Under the pieces are notes generated by a model that was not told where the DNA came from, searched no databases, and saw nothing but the letters and a program-made list of their open reading frames with translations. A DNA stretch of 64,000 nt, taken from contig JAFYRX010000055.1 of the NCBI GenBank assembly GCA_017546725.1, positions 124,001 to 188,000 on the forward strand. Reading direction: 5' to 3'. The translations under genes were made by a program, and so were the position numbers. The DNA is from Alistipes sp. (lineage in GTDB: Bacteria > Bacteroidota > Bacteroidia > Bacteroidales > Rikenellaceae). Shown here one piece after another: positions 1 through 8,860 of this stretch (the first letter of the stretch is position 1; every line of letters starts with the position of its first letter).

Positions 1-2
1 AC

Positions 3-1631
3 AAGTTCCGCCCCGAGTTCCCACGCGAGTGGTTTGAGCCATTAGTTGCAAAGTATGCCAAGGAGCGTTTGACTATTGACGAGAAGTTGCTCTGCGACGT
101 TATCTTCGATGAGACACTCTACGCATCACGCCTTAATCAGACTGATGGTGTAGATATGGTTACAGAGTCGGCTTGCAACTACTACGAGGGCGTGACAATG
201 GCCGAGGTTGAGAAGTTCTACGCTGATATGGCAGATGCCAACGACCCAAGACCTATCTCTTACGGATTGAACTCAAAACTCACAAAGGATGAAAAGGGCA
301 ATATCATCGAGAAGGTATGGAAGTTAGGCGGAATGTACTCAGAGGCTATCGAGCAGATTATCTTCTGGTTGGAGAAGGCATCATCGGTTGCCGAAGGCTC
401 ACAGAAGAGCATCATCGACGCTTTGATTAACTACTATCGTACTGGCGATTTGCGCGAGTTCGACCGCTACAACATCTTGTGGGTAGGTGACAACACATCT
501 AACATTGATTTCGTAAACGGATTTATCGAGGATTACGGTGACCCCCTCGGTCGTAAGGCTTCGTGGGAGGGTATCGTAAACTTTATCGATAGCACCGCTT
601 GCCGCCGTACACAGATTATTACAGAGAACGCTCAGTGGTTTGAGGATAATGCGCCTATCAACCCCGCTTTCCGCAAGAAGGAGGTTAAGGGCGTATCTGC
701 AAAGGTTATTACAGTTGCTATGTTGGGTGGTGACTGCTACCCCGCAACACCTATCGGCATCAACCTGCCCAACGCAGATTGGATTCGCAAGGAGTATGGT
801 TCAAAGTCAGTAACTATCGACAACATCACATACGCTTATGACAAGGCTGCACAGGGCAACGGCTTCAACGAGGAGTTTATGTTGCGTGAGGAGGACAGAG
901 AGCGTATCAAGAAGTACGGTAAGTTGGGTGATGACTTGCATACCGACTTGCACGAGTGCTTGGGCCACGGCTCTGGTCAGTTGGCTCCTGGTGTAAAGGG
1001 TGGCGAGTTGAAGAGTTACACCTCTACTTTGGAGGAGACTCGCGCCGACCTCTTCGGATTGTACTATTTGGGCGACGAGAAGATGGTCGAGATTGGTCTT
1101 ATCCCTTCACTCGACGTTGCAAAGGCACAGTACGCCGACTATATTATGAATGGTATGATGACTCAGTTCTCTCGCATCGAGTTGGGCAAGAACGTTGAGG
1201 AGTCACATATGCGTAACCGCAAACTTATTGCAGAGTGGTGCTACGAGAAGGGCAAGAAGGATAACGTCATCGAGTGGGTTAAGCAGGATGGCAAGTCATA
1301 CATCGTTATAAACGACTTTGATGCTTTGCGCCGTTTGTTCGGTGAGTTGCTCTTCGAGGTACAGCGCATCAAGTCAACAGGCGACTATGAGGCTGGTCGC
1401 AAATTGGTAGAGGATTATGCCGTTAAGATTGACCCCGAAATCCACAAGGAGGTATTGGAGCGCTATGGCAAGTTGGGTATCGAGCCCTATAGCGGTTTCG
1501 TGAACCCCGACTACGAGCTCGTAGAGCAGGATGGCAAGGTTGTCGATGTTAAGTTTGTCGGCAAATATAATTTCGTTGAGCAGATGATGGAGTACTCTAC
1601 AAAATACTCATTCCTCCCCTCAATAAACTAA
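3..1631 (+). CDS. Dipeptidyl peptidase III (M49), 5'-truncated by window edge
   Basis: Zinc exopeptidase that removes dipeptides from the N terminus of oligopeptides. The frame is open from the first bases of the window, so the true start lies upstream; about 542 residues are visible, against roughly 675 in full-length Bacteroidales homologues. The two M49 signatures are present: HECLGH, with two zinc-ligand His and the catalytic Glu, at bases 951-968, and EETRAD, with the third ligand, at 1032-1049. The Cys inside the HECLGH motif is the usual Bacteroides variant. A TTG codon at 69 could be mistaken for a start, but the conserved coding sequence continues upstream of it. A strong terminator follows directly. 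Confidence 0.93.
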   Translation, partial: KFRPEFPREWFEPLVAKYAKERLTIDEKLLCDVIFDETLYASRLNQTDGVDMVTESACNYYEGVTMAEVEKFYADMADANDPRPISYGLNSKLTKDEKGNIIEKVWKLGGMYSEAIEQIIFWLEKASSVAEGSQKSIIDALINYYRTGDLREFDRYNILWVGDNTSNIDFVNGFIEDYGDPLGRKASWEGIVNFIDSTACRRTQIITENAQWFEDNAPINPAFRKKEVKGVSAKVITVAMLGGDCYPATPIGINLPNADWIRKEYGSKSVTIDNITYAYDKAAQGNGFNEEFMLREEDRERIKKYGKLGDDLHTDLHECLGHGSGQLAPGVKGGELKSYTSTLEETRADLFGLYYLGDEKMVEIGLIPSLDVAKAQYADYIMNGMMTQFSRIELGKNVEESHMRNRKLIAEWCYEKGKKDNVIEWVKQDGKSYIVINDFDALRRLFGELLFEVQRIKSTGDYEAGRKLVEDYAVKIDPEIHKEVLERYGKLGIEPYSGFVNPDYELVEQDGKVVDVKFVGKYNFVEQMMEYSTKYSFLPSIN

Positions 1632-1654
1632 AAAATACAAATCACACATTATAA

Positions 1655-1689
1655 AAAATGCTCGGCACACCCACGTGACCGAGCATTTT
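1655..1689 (+). terminator. Rho-independent terminator after DPP III gene
   Basis: Perfect 11-bp stem, AAAATGCTCGG (1655-1665) pairing with CCGAGCATTTT (1679-1689), around a 13-base loop. The A/T flanks give it a T-run on the plus strand. Confidence 0.85.
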
Positions 1690-1765
1690 CTATTACTAAG
1701 TGTGACTTTTTCGACAACATTTGGTTTTTATTGCGATATTGAATTTTTAATTCCGATATTATTTA

Positions 1766-1773
1766 TAACTTTG
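1766..1773 (+). promoter_or_regulatory. Candidate Bacteroidota -7 element upstream of panC
   Basis: TAACTTTG matches the TAnnTTTG -7 consensus and lies 29 bases upstream of the panC ATG. The -33 region is only T-rich, with no exact TTTG, so this is a moderate call. Confidence 0.5.
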
Positions 1774-1802
1774 CCACAGTTTTTCATAGCATAGTATAAC
1801 AA

Positions 1803-2639
1803 ATGAAAACAGTTTATACAGTAAACGAACTTAAGCAAGAACTCGCTTCGGTAGATATGAGTGGCGTAGGATTCGTTCCTACGATGGGAGCATTGCACGC
1901 TGGCCACCGCTCGTTGGTAGAGTTGGCACGCAAGGAGTGCGAGACGGTTGTCGTAAGTGTATTCGTTAATCCTACTCAGTTTAACGACAAGAATGACCTG
2001 AAGCACTACCCTCGCACACCCGAGGCCGATGAGGCTTTGTTGGCGGCAGCGGGTGCTGATATAGTATTTATGCCCTCGGTAGAGGAGATATACCCCGAGC
2101 CCGACACTCGCATATTCGACTTTGGTCAGATAGATAAGGTTATGGAGGGTGCTACCCGTCCTGGCCACTTCAATGGTGTAGCGCAGGTTGTAAGCCGTCT
2201 GTTCGATATGGTAAATCCTGCAAAGGCATACTTTGGAGAAAAGGATTTTCAGCAGATTGCTGTAATAAAGGCTATGGTTGAGCAGTTAAAGTTGGTGGTT
2301 GAGATTGTAGAGTGTCCGATTATTCGCGACGAGGATGGTTTGGCTCTCTCATCACGCAACACCTTGCTCACAAAGGAGCATCGTGCCGCAGCACCACACA
2401 TCTATGCAACAATCAAGCAATGTGCCGAGAAGATGCAGACGATGACTCCCGCAGAGTTGTGTGCTTGGGTGACGGCAGAGGTTGAAAGCAACCCATTGTT
2501 GAAGGTCATCTACTTCCAGGCCGTTGATGCTCTTTCGATGCAACAGGTCGCTGAGTGGAGCGAGAGCGAGCGAGTACAAGGTTGCATAGCCGTACAAGCA
2601 GGAGATATAAGACTCATTGATAACGTAAGAATAAAGTAA
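1803..2639 (+). CDS. panC: Pantothenate synthetase PanC
   Basis: ATP-dependent condensation of pantoate with beta-alanine to pantothenate, the last step of vitamin B5 synthesis for coenzyme A; cytoplasmic. The 278-residue length is typical. The N-terminal [12 protein letters not shown] stretch carries the HxGH nucleotide-binding motif of this HIGH-type nucleotidyltransferase family, and the conserved segment [14 protein letters not shown] is present near residue 175. The ATG at 1803 is supported by the -7 element just upstream. It is followed after five bases by panD, which makes the beta-alanine substrate, so the two form a biosynthetic operon. Confidence 0.97.
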   Translation: MKTVYTVNELKQELASVDMSGVGFVPTMGALHAGHRSLVELARKECETVVVSVFVNPTQFNDKNDLKHYPRTPEADEALLAAAGADIVFMPSVEEIYPEPDTRIFDFGQIDKVMEGATRPGHFNGVAQVVSRLFDMVNPAKAYFGEKDFQQIAVIKAMVEQLKLVVEIVECPIIRDEDGLALSSRNTLLTKEHRAAAPHIYATIKQCAEKMQTMTPAELCAWVTAEVESNPLLKVIYFQAVDALSMQQVAEWSESERVQGCIAVQAGDIRLIDNVRIK

Positions 2640-2644
2640 TCGTT

Positions 2645-2998
2645 ATGTTAATAGAGGTACTCAAATCAAAGATTCACCGCGTGAGAGTCACGCAGGCAAA
2701 CCTCAACTACGTCGGCAGCATCACCATTGACGAAGATTTGATGGATGCCGCAAATATGATTGAGGGCGAAAAGGTGCAGATACTCGACATCAACAATGGC
2801 GAGCGCTTCGAGACCTACATCATCAAGGGTGAGCGTGGTAGCGGTTGCATCTGTCTGAATGGTGCAGCAGCCCGCAAAGTTGCCGTGGATGACCTTGTAA
2901 TCATCGTATCGTATGCGTTGATGGACTTCGAGGAGGCAAAGCAGTTCCGCCCCTCGGTGATATTCCCCGATTCGGCAACCAACCGAATTGTAAAATAG
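2645..2998 (+). CDS. panD: Aspartate 1-decarboxylase PanD (pyruvoyl proenzyme)
   Basis: Decarboxylates L-aspartate to beta-alanine, which PanC uses. It is made as a proenzyme that cleaves itself between Gly24 and Ser25 to create the pyruvoyl cofactor. Here the site reads NYVGSITID with Gly24-Ser25 exactly in place, and the 117-residue length is standard. The gene starts five bases after panC and is followed ten bases later by a DUF456 membrane protein on the same strand, so the three are probably cotranscribed. Confidence 0.97.
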   Translation: MLIEVLKSKIHRVRVTQANLNYVGSITIDEDLMDAANMIEGEKVQILDINNGERFETYIIKGERGSGCICLNGAAARKVAVDDLVIIVSYALMDFEEAKQFRPSVIFPDSATNRIVK

Positions 2999-3008
2999 TT
3001 TTCCGAAG

Positions 3009-3509
3009 ATGGACACTATATTGGCAATATGCGCCGTATTGTGCGGCATAGTAGGCTTATTGGGAGCCATATTACCCATACTGCCAGGTACGGTGCTCTC
3101 ATTTGTCGGAATGCTGTGTGCCTATTTCACGACAACATCTGCACTCAGCGAAGGCCAACTTTGGCTTTGGGGTGTTATCTCGGCTATAATCATCATTCTG
3201 GATTATATATTGCCCGCATATTTCAGTAAACTCTTTGGAGGGTCAAAAGCAGGCATTTGGGGAGCCACCATAGGTGTCGTAGTCGGGATGTTCACGATGG
3301 GCCCGTTGGGCATTATTCTTGGCCCGTTTGTCGGCGCTGTCGCTGGTGAGATGCTCAATCAAAAACAACCTCTTGACAAGGCTATTGTTGTAGGAGCAGG
3401 TTCGTTGCTATCGTTTTTCGTAGGCACAGGCATAAAACTCATCGCCGGAGGATTTATGATGTACTACATTTGGGCAGACGTCATTATGCTGATTAAACAG
3501 GCGTGGTAA
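3009..3509 (+). CDS. DUF456 family membrane protein
   Basis: A 166-residue integral membrane protein with about four or five hydrophobic segments and the Gly/Pro-rich repeats typical of DUF456 (for example GLLGAILPILPGT near residue 16 and GPLGIILGPFVGAVAGEML near residue 98). No biochemical function is established for the family. It follows panD by ten bases and is closed off by a strong terminator, so it appears to be the last gene of the panCD transcript. I infer no role in pantothenate metabolism from position alone. Confidence 0.88.
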   Translation: MDTILAICAVLCGIVGLLGAILPILPGTVLSFVGMLCAYFTTTSALSEGQLWLWGVISAIIIILDYILPAYFSKLFGGSKAGIWGATIGVVVGMFTMGPLGIILGPFVGAVAGEMLNQKQPLDKAIVVGAGSLLSFFVGTGIKLIAGGFMMYYIWADVIMLIKQAW

Positions 3510-3528
3510 ACCCACCCTGCTAGAGATA

Positions 3529-3564
3529 AAAATCCCGCTTGACTACTAAATCAAGCGGGATTTT
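3529..3564. terminator. Bidirectional terminator between DUF456 gene and HAD gene
   Basis: Perfect 14-bp stem, AAAATCCCGCTTGA (3529-3542) pairing with TCAAGCGGGATTTT (3551-3564), with an 8-base loop. A/T arms on both sides serve the two convergent transcripts. Confidence 0.9.
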
Positions 3565-3584
3565 ATGATTATACTATAAGCGTA

Positions 3585-4190
3585 CTAAAACTGCAAACCA
3601 TACACATCTTTTAATTCTCTCTCCAACTCTGCAACCGAAGTAAAACGTACGGCCTTCATACCCACATTGCGTGCTCCTATGACATTGTCTGCATTATCAT
3701 CAACGAATAGCGACTCCTCGGCCTGCAAGTTATAACGCTCAAGCAAACACTTATATATTGCAGCATCGGGCTTCAACAGATGCTCCTCACCCGACACTAC
3801 CATACCGTCCAATTGCTTAAAGATAGCATATTTATCTTTTACTAACGGGAAAGTCTCCGAAGACCAATTAGTAAGGCCATAGACTCCATAGCCAGCCTCC
3901 TTCAAACGTTTTACGATATCGGCCATACCCGCAATCTCGCCACCCATCATCTCAATCCAACGGGTATAATATATCGCAATTGCCTCGCTCCATTCGGGAT
4001 ATTCAGCCTGCAACTCCGCAACACCCTCGGCAAAGGGCTTTCCGCCATCCATCTGGATGTTCCACGAGTAGAGGCAGATGTTATTCAAAAACCACTCGGC
4101 CTTCTCTACGCTACCGAAATATTTGTCATAGAGGTGGTGTGGATTCCAATCCACCAGCACCCCACCAAAATCAAAAACGATATTTTTCAT
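3585..4190 (-). CDS. HAD-superfamily phosphatase
   Basis: A 201-residue HAD hydrolase with a helical cap, resembling the YihX/glucose-1-phosphatase-like branch. Motif I is IVFDFGGVLVDW at residues 4-15: the nucleophile Asp is present and the second Asp of the usual DxD is Gly, as is common in this branch. Motif II is GLTNWSS, motif III contains KPDAAIY, and motif IV is FVDDNADNVIGA, so all catalytic residues are present. Substrate unknown, probably a small sugar or nucleotide phosphate. It starts 11 bases after the ClC channel gene on the same strand, suggesting cotranscription. Confidence 0.9.
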   Translation of the reverse strand: MKNIVFDFGGVLVDWNPHHLYDKYFGSVEKAEWFLNNICLYSWNIQMDGGKPFAEGVAELQAEYPEWSEAIAIYYTRWIEMMGGEIAGMADIVKRLKEAGYGVYGLTNWSSETFPLVKDKYAIFKQLDGMVVSGEEHLLKPDAAIYKCLLERYNLQAEESLFVDDNADNVIGARNVGMKAVRFTSVAELERELKDVYGLQF

Positions 4191-4201
4191 TCTGCGAAAT
4201 T

Positions 4202-5983
4202 TTATTGCGAAATCTTCATCAAAGCCTCACGATAAGCGTTCAAGATACGAGACTTCGATATAAAGCCCAAATAGCGATTATCTTTATCTACTACGGGCAG
4301 CATCCATGTATGATTCTTCTCAAAATGAGGCAATACACTCTGCACCAATTCGTGCTGCAGGATTCTATAGGGCGGCTGCACCATATAATGCGTGATAGAG
4401 CGTCCCCAACGCTCACGCTTGAACATATCCTCACGCAAATCATCCAACTGAACGACACCTAACAGATGGCCAAAATTGTCAATCACGGGGAATATATTAC
4501 GGCGTGCCGATGAGATGATATTGACCACATCGCCCAGCGTGAAGGTCTCCTTCAGGCGTATAAAATCGGTCTCCATCAATTCTTCCAGGCGCATAAACAC
4601 AAAGGCAGATTGGTCCTTATCGTGAGTCAGCAACTCGCCACGCATACGCAACTGCTTGGTATATATAGAGTCCTTATCCAAACGATAACCTACAGCAAAC
4701 GATATACAAGCCACTATCATAAGCGGGATGAACAATCCATAGCCGTTAGACAACTCTGCGATAAGGAATATAGAGGTTAGCGGTGCCTTCATAACACCTG
4801 CCATAACACCTGCCATACCCACCAAAGTAAACGACACGACCGATATATGCCAATCAAAACAAGCATTACATATCAACGCCAAAGCCGCGCCAACGAATGC
4901 TCCGACAAACAATGAGGGGGCAAATGTTCCACCCACACCACCTGCTGCGTTGGTCGTAGCCATCGCGATAACCTTGAAGAACATTATGGCGATAACGTAA
5001 ACGATGGCCACCCACTCTATATCGCTGAACTTAAAGAACAACGAATTATCGAACAGTGATGCTACCCTACCGTGCATCAATGCCGTCATACCCTCATAAC
5101 CCTCACCATACAACGGCGGGAAGATAAATATCAGCACACCCAACACAACGCCCGCAAAGGCCCATCGATGATACTGCGTTTTGATACGCTTTACATATGT
5201 ACCTACGATAGAGTTGACCGACGTAAAATAGTACGACATCGCGCCACAACACACTCCAAGCAATATATACAACGGAATCTGCTTCAAAACGAAAGCATCA
5301 GAAGCACTCAACGTAACGGATATTATCGGATCAAAGCCTCGGAACATCAACGCTACAGTAGTCGCCGTAATGGATGAGATTAGCAACGGAATAACCGAAG
5401 TGGCAGTAATATCCAGCATTAGAATCTCCAACACAAATACCACTCCCGTAATCGGGGCTTTGAAGATAGCGGCGACGGCAGCACCCGCACCGCAACAGAG
5501 CATCAACGTTAGTTCCTTATAATTAAGTTTAGCCAATCGTCCCACATTAGAACCTATGGCGGCTCCCGTCAACACAATCGGGGCCTCAGGACCAACCGAA
5601 CCACCAAATCCGATGGTAGTAGCACCTCCGACAATAGAGGTCCAGCAGTTATGCGGAGCAATACGCGAATCACGACGTGACATTGCATACAACACGCGCG
5701 TCACGCCTTCGGAAATCTCATCCTTAACTATATACTTGACAAACAGAGTTGCCAATATAATACCCATTGCAGGGTAAATCAAATAGAAGAACTGCGCTCT
5801 ATCAGCAGGAAACCACGTCACCAAAGCCGAGCGCACACCATACAACAATATCTCAAACAGACACGTTCCTGCACCTGCACATACACCCACGACAACAGCC
5901 AATACGCCCATCAACTGCGCATTGGTCAATCGTTTGATGCGACTGAGAATCCAGCCCGTAATCTGTTCGCATGTAATCATCAC
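4202..5983 (-). CDS. ClC-family chloride channel/transporter with CBS domains
   Basis: A 593-residue ClC protein with about ten or more hydrophobic segments, then a cytoplasmic tail with two CBS-like domains from about residue 455. Landmarks are GGSVGPEAPI at residues 127-136, equivalent to the GREGP filter segment, and GGVGGTFAPSLFVGA, equivalent to GxFxP. The gating-glutamate position is Val130, and the GSGIPE motif is degenerate (SEGVTR, residues 91-96), so the usual proton-coupling residue is absent. It lies 39 bases downstream of trpS and 11 bases upstream of the HAD gene. Transported ion and coupling cannot be fixed from sequence. Confidence 0.92.
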   Translation of the reverse strand: MMITCEQITGWILSRIKRLTNAQLMGVLAVVVGVCAGAGTCLFEILLYGVRSALVTWFPADRAQFFYLIYPAMGIILATLFVKYIVKDEISEGVTRVLYAMSRRDSRIAPHNCWTSIVGGATTIGFGGSVGPEAPIVLTGAAIGSNVGRLAKLNYKELTLMLCCGAGAAVAAIFKAPITGVVFVLEILMLDITATSVIPLLISSITATTVALMFRGFDPIISVTLSASDAFVLKQIPLYILLGVCCGAMSYYFTSVNSIVGTYVKRIKTQYHRWAFAGVVLGVLIFIFPPLYGEGYEGMTALMHGRVASLFDNSLFFKFSDIEWVAIVYVIAIMFFKVIAMATTNAAGGVGGTFAPSLFVGAFVGAALALICNACFDWHISVVSFTLVGMAGVMAGVMKAPLTSIFLIAELSNGYGLFIPLMIVACISFAVGYRLDKDSIYTKQLRMRGELLTHDKDQSAFVFMRLEELMETDFIRLKETFTLGDVVNIISSARRNIFPVIDNFGHLLGVVQLDDLREDMFKRERWGRSITHYMVQPPYRILQHELVQSVLPHFEKNHTWMLPVVDKDNRYLGFISKSRILNAYREALMKISQ

Positions 5984-6022
5984 TTTATAAACTTTGTCCG
6001 TTATTTAGTTTTTATCGAGCGA

Positions 6023-7114
6023 TTATTTAGCAGCCTTATACATCTCGGCCTGCTGGCGAATAAGTTCAGTATCCTCGAAGTAGTTAATCTTCATCGAGCG
6101 GCGTACCATATCGAGAGTCTCTGCAGCCTCGGCACGAGCCACCTCACAACCCTTCTTCAAAGTATCATATACACCCTCGATATCCTGCTCATACTCCTTG
6201 CGGCGTGCACGAATAGGCTCCAACATCTCCTGCAAAACTGCATACAAGAACTTCTTAACCTTCACGTCACCCAAACCGCCACGCTGATAGTGCGCCTTCA
6301 ACTCATCGAGTGAAGCATAGTCGGGCAGATACTGCTCGAAGTGTTCGGGGCGAGAGAATGCGTCGAGATATGTAAACACGCAGTTACCCTCGATTGAACC
6401 TGGGTCCTCAATACGAATATGATTCGGGTCGGTGTACATACTCATCACCTTCTTACGCAAATCCTCTGCCGTATCCGACAAATAGATGCAGTTACCGAGC
6501 GACTTCGACATCTTGGCCTTACCATCAGTACCAGGCAAGCGCAAGCAAGCAGCATTTGACGGCAACAAGATTTCGGGCTCAACCAACGTCGGGCCATAGA
6601 TAGAGTTGAACTTATGAACAATCTCGCGAGTCTGCTCAATCATAGGCTCCTGGTCCACACCTGCGGGAACAGTTGTAGCACGGAACGCAGTAATATCCGA
6701 TGCCTGCGAAATGGGATAAGTATAGAATCCTACGGGAATAGACTTACCAAACTCACGCATCACAATCTCGGTTTTCACGGTCGGGTTACGCTCCAGGCGA
6801 GCCACAGTCACCAAATTCATATAATAGAATGCCAACTCGGTGAGTTCGGGAACCATACTCTGGATAAAGATTGTCGACTTAGTGGGGTCGATACCGCACG
6901 AGAGGTAATCCAAAGCCACCTCAATAATGTTCTGACGTACCTTTTCGGGGTTGTCGGCGTTATCGGTCAAAGCCTGCGCATCGGCAATCATAATAAATAT
7001 CTTCTCAAACGCGCCAGAATTCTGCAACTCAACGCGTTGGCGCAATGAACCTACATAGTGGCCCAAATGGAGTTTACCTGTGGGGCGGTCGCCCGTAAGA
7101 ATGATTTTTCCCAT
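6023..7114 (-). CDS. trpS: Tryptophanyl-tRNA synthetase
   Basis: Class I aminoacyl-tRNA synthetase that charges tRNA-Trp. The HIGH signature is HLGH within [14 protein letters not shown] near the N terminus, and the KMSKS signature reads KMSKSLGN near residue 205. The 363-residue length is normal for the bacterial enzyme. It is the first gene of the minus-strand group trpS-ClC-HAD and has its own consensus promoter about 90 bases upstream, back to back with the oxyR promoter. Confidence 0.97.
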   Translation of the reverse strand: MGKIILTGDRPTGKLHLGHYVGSLRQRVELQNSGAFEKIFIMIADAQALTDNADNPEKVRQNIIEVALDYLSCGIDPTKSTIFIQSMVPELTELAFYYMNLVTVARLERNPTVKTEIVMREFGKSIPVGFYTYPISQASDITAFRATTVPAGVDQEPMIEQTREIVHKFNSIYGPTLVEPEILLPSNAACLRLPGTDGKAKMSKSLGNCIYLSDTAEDLRKKVMSMYTDPNHIRIEDPGSIEGNCVFTYLDAFSRPEHFEQYLPDYASLDELKAHYQRGGLGDVKVKKFLYAVLQEMLEPIRARRKEYEQDIEGVYDTLKKGCEVARAEAAETLDMVRRSMKINYFEDTELIRQQAEMYKAAK

Positions 7115-7200
7115 TGTTTTATATTTTAATTTTTAATTCTAACTCTTAAACCGACTCTATCTTTATATCAATCACGACAAAATCGGCAATGTATTAGCGA

Positions 7201-7232
7201 CAAAAATACTAATTTATTAATGAGCATCCAAA
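7201..7232 (-). promoter_or_regulatory. Promoter of trpS
   Basis: Read on the minus strand: TTTG (7232-7229), 20 bases, TATTTTTG (7208-7201), matching the Bacteroidota -33/-7 consensus. It leaves an untranslated leader of roughly 80 bases. Confidence 0.65.
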
Positions 7233-7236
7233 AAAG

Positions 7237-7267
7237 TTTGGCGCTATAATTTTTTTTTATAATTTTG
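7237..7267 (+). promoter_or_regulatory. Promoter of oxyR
   Basis: TTTG (7237-7240), exactly 19 bases, then TAATTTTG (7260-7267): a full match to the Bacteroidota vegetative promoter, 36 bases upstream of the oxyR ATG. Only four bases separate it from the divergent trpS promoter. Confidence 0.75.
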
Positions 7268-7303
7268 TAAAAGAAAATAAACTTTAACTCGAACTTTCGG
7301 AGT

Positions 7304-8212
7304 ATGACAATCATTCAATTACAATACCTCATTGAGGTCGCCAACTGCGGCAGTTTTTCGGCTGCAGCAGAGCATTGTTTCGTCACTCAGCCATCGCTTT
7401 CGATGCAGATAAAATCACTCGAAGACGAGTTGGGCGTAGTGCTTTTGGACCGTTCAAAAAAGCCTGTTATCCCTACCGAGGCAGGAGCCGTTGTAATAGC
7501 ACAAGCACAAGAGACTCTCAAATCGTATAACACTATACGTGAATCAGTTGCAGAACTCAAGGGAGAGACGGCTGGCAAGTTGCGATTGGGTGTAATTCCG
7601 ACCATTGCGCCCTACTTGTTGCACAAGTTTATACCCGACTTCGTGAAGAGTTATCCGCGCGTAGAGTTGGAGATTCGCGAGATGGTCACAGCAGACATCG
7701 TCGAGGCCCTGCGCCGTGACAAGATTGATGCTGCATTGGTAGCCAGCGGCACCTGCGGAGAGGGCATCCTGGAACGCGACCTTTTCAGCGACCGTTTCTT
7801 TGCTTACGTCTCACCATCGAATCCGCTTTATGAGCGCTCAAACATACGTATCGAAGATATCGACCTCAAAGATCTCATACTCCTGAGCCGAGGCAATTGT
7901 ATGCGTGACCAGATTATAGAACTCTGCCAGGCCCGCCGCGACCTGCCGACGCACTACTACTTCGAGTCTGGATCACTCGACACACTGATGCGAATCGTGA
8001 ACTGCACTTCGTGTATGACCATAATTCCCGAAATGGCTCTGGAATACGTTCCAACGGACCGCAAATCGCAGATTAAGACATTGGCAAAAGGTGCAACATC
8101 GCGCCGAATCGCCATTGCTGTACGCCGCACATACGTCAAAAATTCTATCATAAACGCTCTGGAGAAGACCATCATCGAACGTGCAGGCTCATTGCAGAAA
8201 TTCCTGCACTAA
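7304..8212 (+). CDS. oxyR: Hydrogen-peroxide sensor/regulator OxyR (LysR family)
   Basis: LysR-type transcription regulator: an N-terminal winged helix-turn-helix (about residues 1-60, with the FSAAAEHCFVTQPSLSMQIK recognition region) and a substrate-binding-like C-terminal domain. What identifies it as OxyR is the segment GNCMRDQIIELC, placing cysteines at 199 and 208, the same numbers as the peroxide-sensing disulfide pair of E. coli OxyR. Length 302. It is predicted to activate catalase, peroxiredoxin and Dps-type genes, none of which is in this window. It is transcribed divergently from trpS and ends at a terminator, so it is monocistronic. Confidence 0.94.
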   Translation: MTIIQLQYLIEVANCGSFSAAAEHCFVTQPSLSMQIKSLEDELGVVLLDRSKKPVIPTEAGAVVIAQAQETLKSYNTIRESVAELKGETAGKLRLGVIPTIAPYLLHKFIPDFVKSYPRVELEIREMVTADIVEALRRDKIDAALVASGTCGEGILERDLFSDRFFAYVSPSNPLYERSNIRIEDIDLKDLILLSRGNCMRDQIIELCQARRDLPTHYYFESGSLDTLMRIVNCTSCMTIIPEMALEYVPTDRKSQIKTLAKGATSRRIAIAVRRTYVKNSIINALEKTIIERAGSLQKFLH

Positions 8213-8244
8213 ACCCTCCGTCACAGACCAAACAAATGATAATT

Positions 8245-8280
8245 AATGCGAGGCTAACAAAATATGGCCTCGCATTTTGA
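8245..8280 (+). terminator. Terminator after oxyR
   Basis: Stem AATGCGAGGC (8245-8254) pairs perfectly with GCCTCGCATT (8267-8276), followed by a T-rich stretch. Confidence 0.8.
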
Positions 8281-8329
8281 CATTTTGTGCCAAAGATTGT
8301 GCAAACTAACCCGATTAAACGGGGTTTTA

Positions 8330-8361
8330 TTTCCAACTCTCATAAAAAAAATGTATATTTG
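8330..8361 (+). promoter_or_regulatory. Promoter of rsfS
   Basis: TTTC (8330-8333), 20 bases, TATATTTG (8354-8361). The -7 element is perfect and the -33 has one mismatch. The predicted transcript starts near 8368, giving a very short leader. Confidence 0.6.
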
Positions 8362-8378
8362 CCACGTAATATGTATAT

Positions 8379-8738
8379 ATGCTAATTATGGAAAAATTAA
8401 TTGAAACTATAGTAACTGCAATTCAGGACAAGAAGGGTGAGAACATCGTATCATTGGACCTTTCGGGTTTTGACGGGGCCATCTGCTCACATTTCATCAT
8501 TTGCAATGCCGATTCTACCACTCAGGTAGGTGCTATCGCCGATGGTATCGAGCGTGACGTATTGGAAAAATTGGGCGAGAAGGTTTGGCGCATCGAGGGC
8601 CAGCAGAACTCATTCTGGATTGCTATGGACTACCTCGATGTCGTGGTACACATCTTCCAGAGCGAATTGCGTGAATTCTACAAGATAGAGGAGTTGTGGG
8701 CCGATGCTCCCATTAAGAAATACGAATACGAACTATAA
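8379..8738 (+). CDS. rsfS: Ribosome silencing factor RsfS
   Basis: Small DUF143/RsfS protein that binds ribosomal protein uL14 and blocks 30S-50S joining, lowering translation in starvation. Its 119 residues carry the family core: SHFIICNADSTTQVGAIADG in the middle and DYLDVVVHIFQSELREFY near the C terminus. Two in-frame ATGs exist, at 8379 and 8388 (MEKLIE). The predicted transcription start near 8368 allows both, with leaders of about 11 or 20 bases, and homologues would fit the second start equally well. It is followed 122 bases later by ftsH on the same strand. Confidence 0.93.
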   Translation: MLIMEKLIETIVTAIQDKKGENIVSLDLSGFDGAICSHFIICNADSTTQVGAIADGIERDVLEKLGEKVWRIEGQQNSFWIAMDYLDVVVHIFQSELREFYKIEELWADAPIKKYEYEL

Positions 8739-8860
8739 GAAAACCTATAAATTTTGCCGTTAGACTATTTTTTGTTGCGTCACAGTAAAAAACGGCACGA
8801 TTTAGGTTTTAACTGATAAGATTGTGAGGGTATAGATTTAATTACCTCACCTGATTTAGT

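Noticed and set aside
69..71. TTG at 69 as the start of the DPP III gene
   Set aside because: The frame is open and family-like up to the window edge (WFEPLVAKYAKERL precedes it), so the gene is truncated rather than starting here.
956..1198. 80-codon frame inside the DPP III gene
   Set aside because: Out-of-frame overlap of the conserved M49 active-site region.
8739..8860. Hairpin GTGAGG...CCTCAC before ftsH as a riboswitch
   Set aside because: A single short stem with a long loop and no conserved riboswitch core; too little to support a call.
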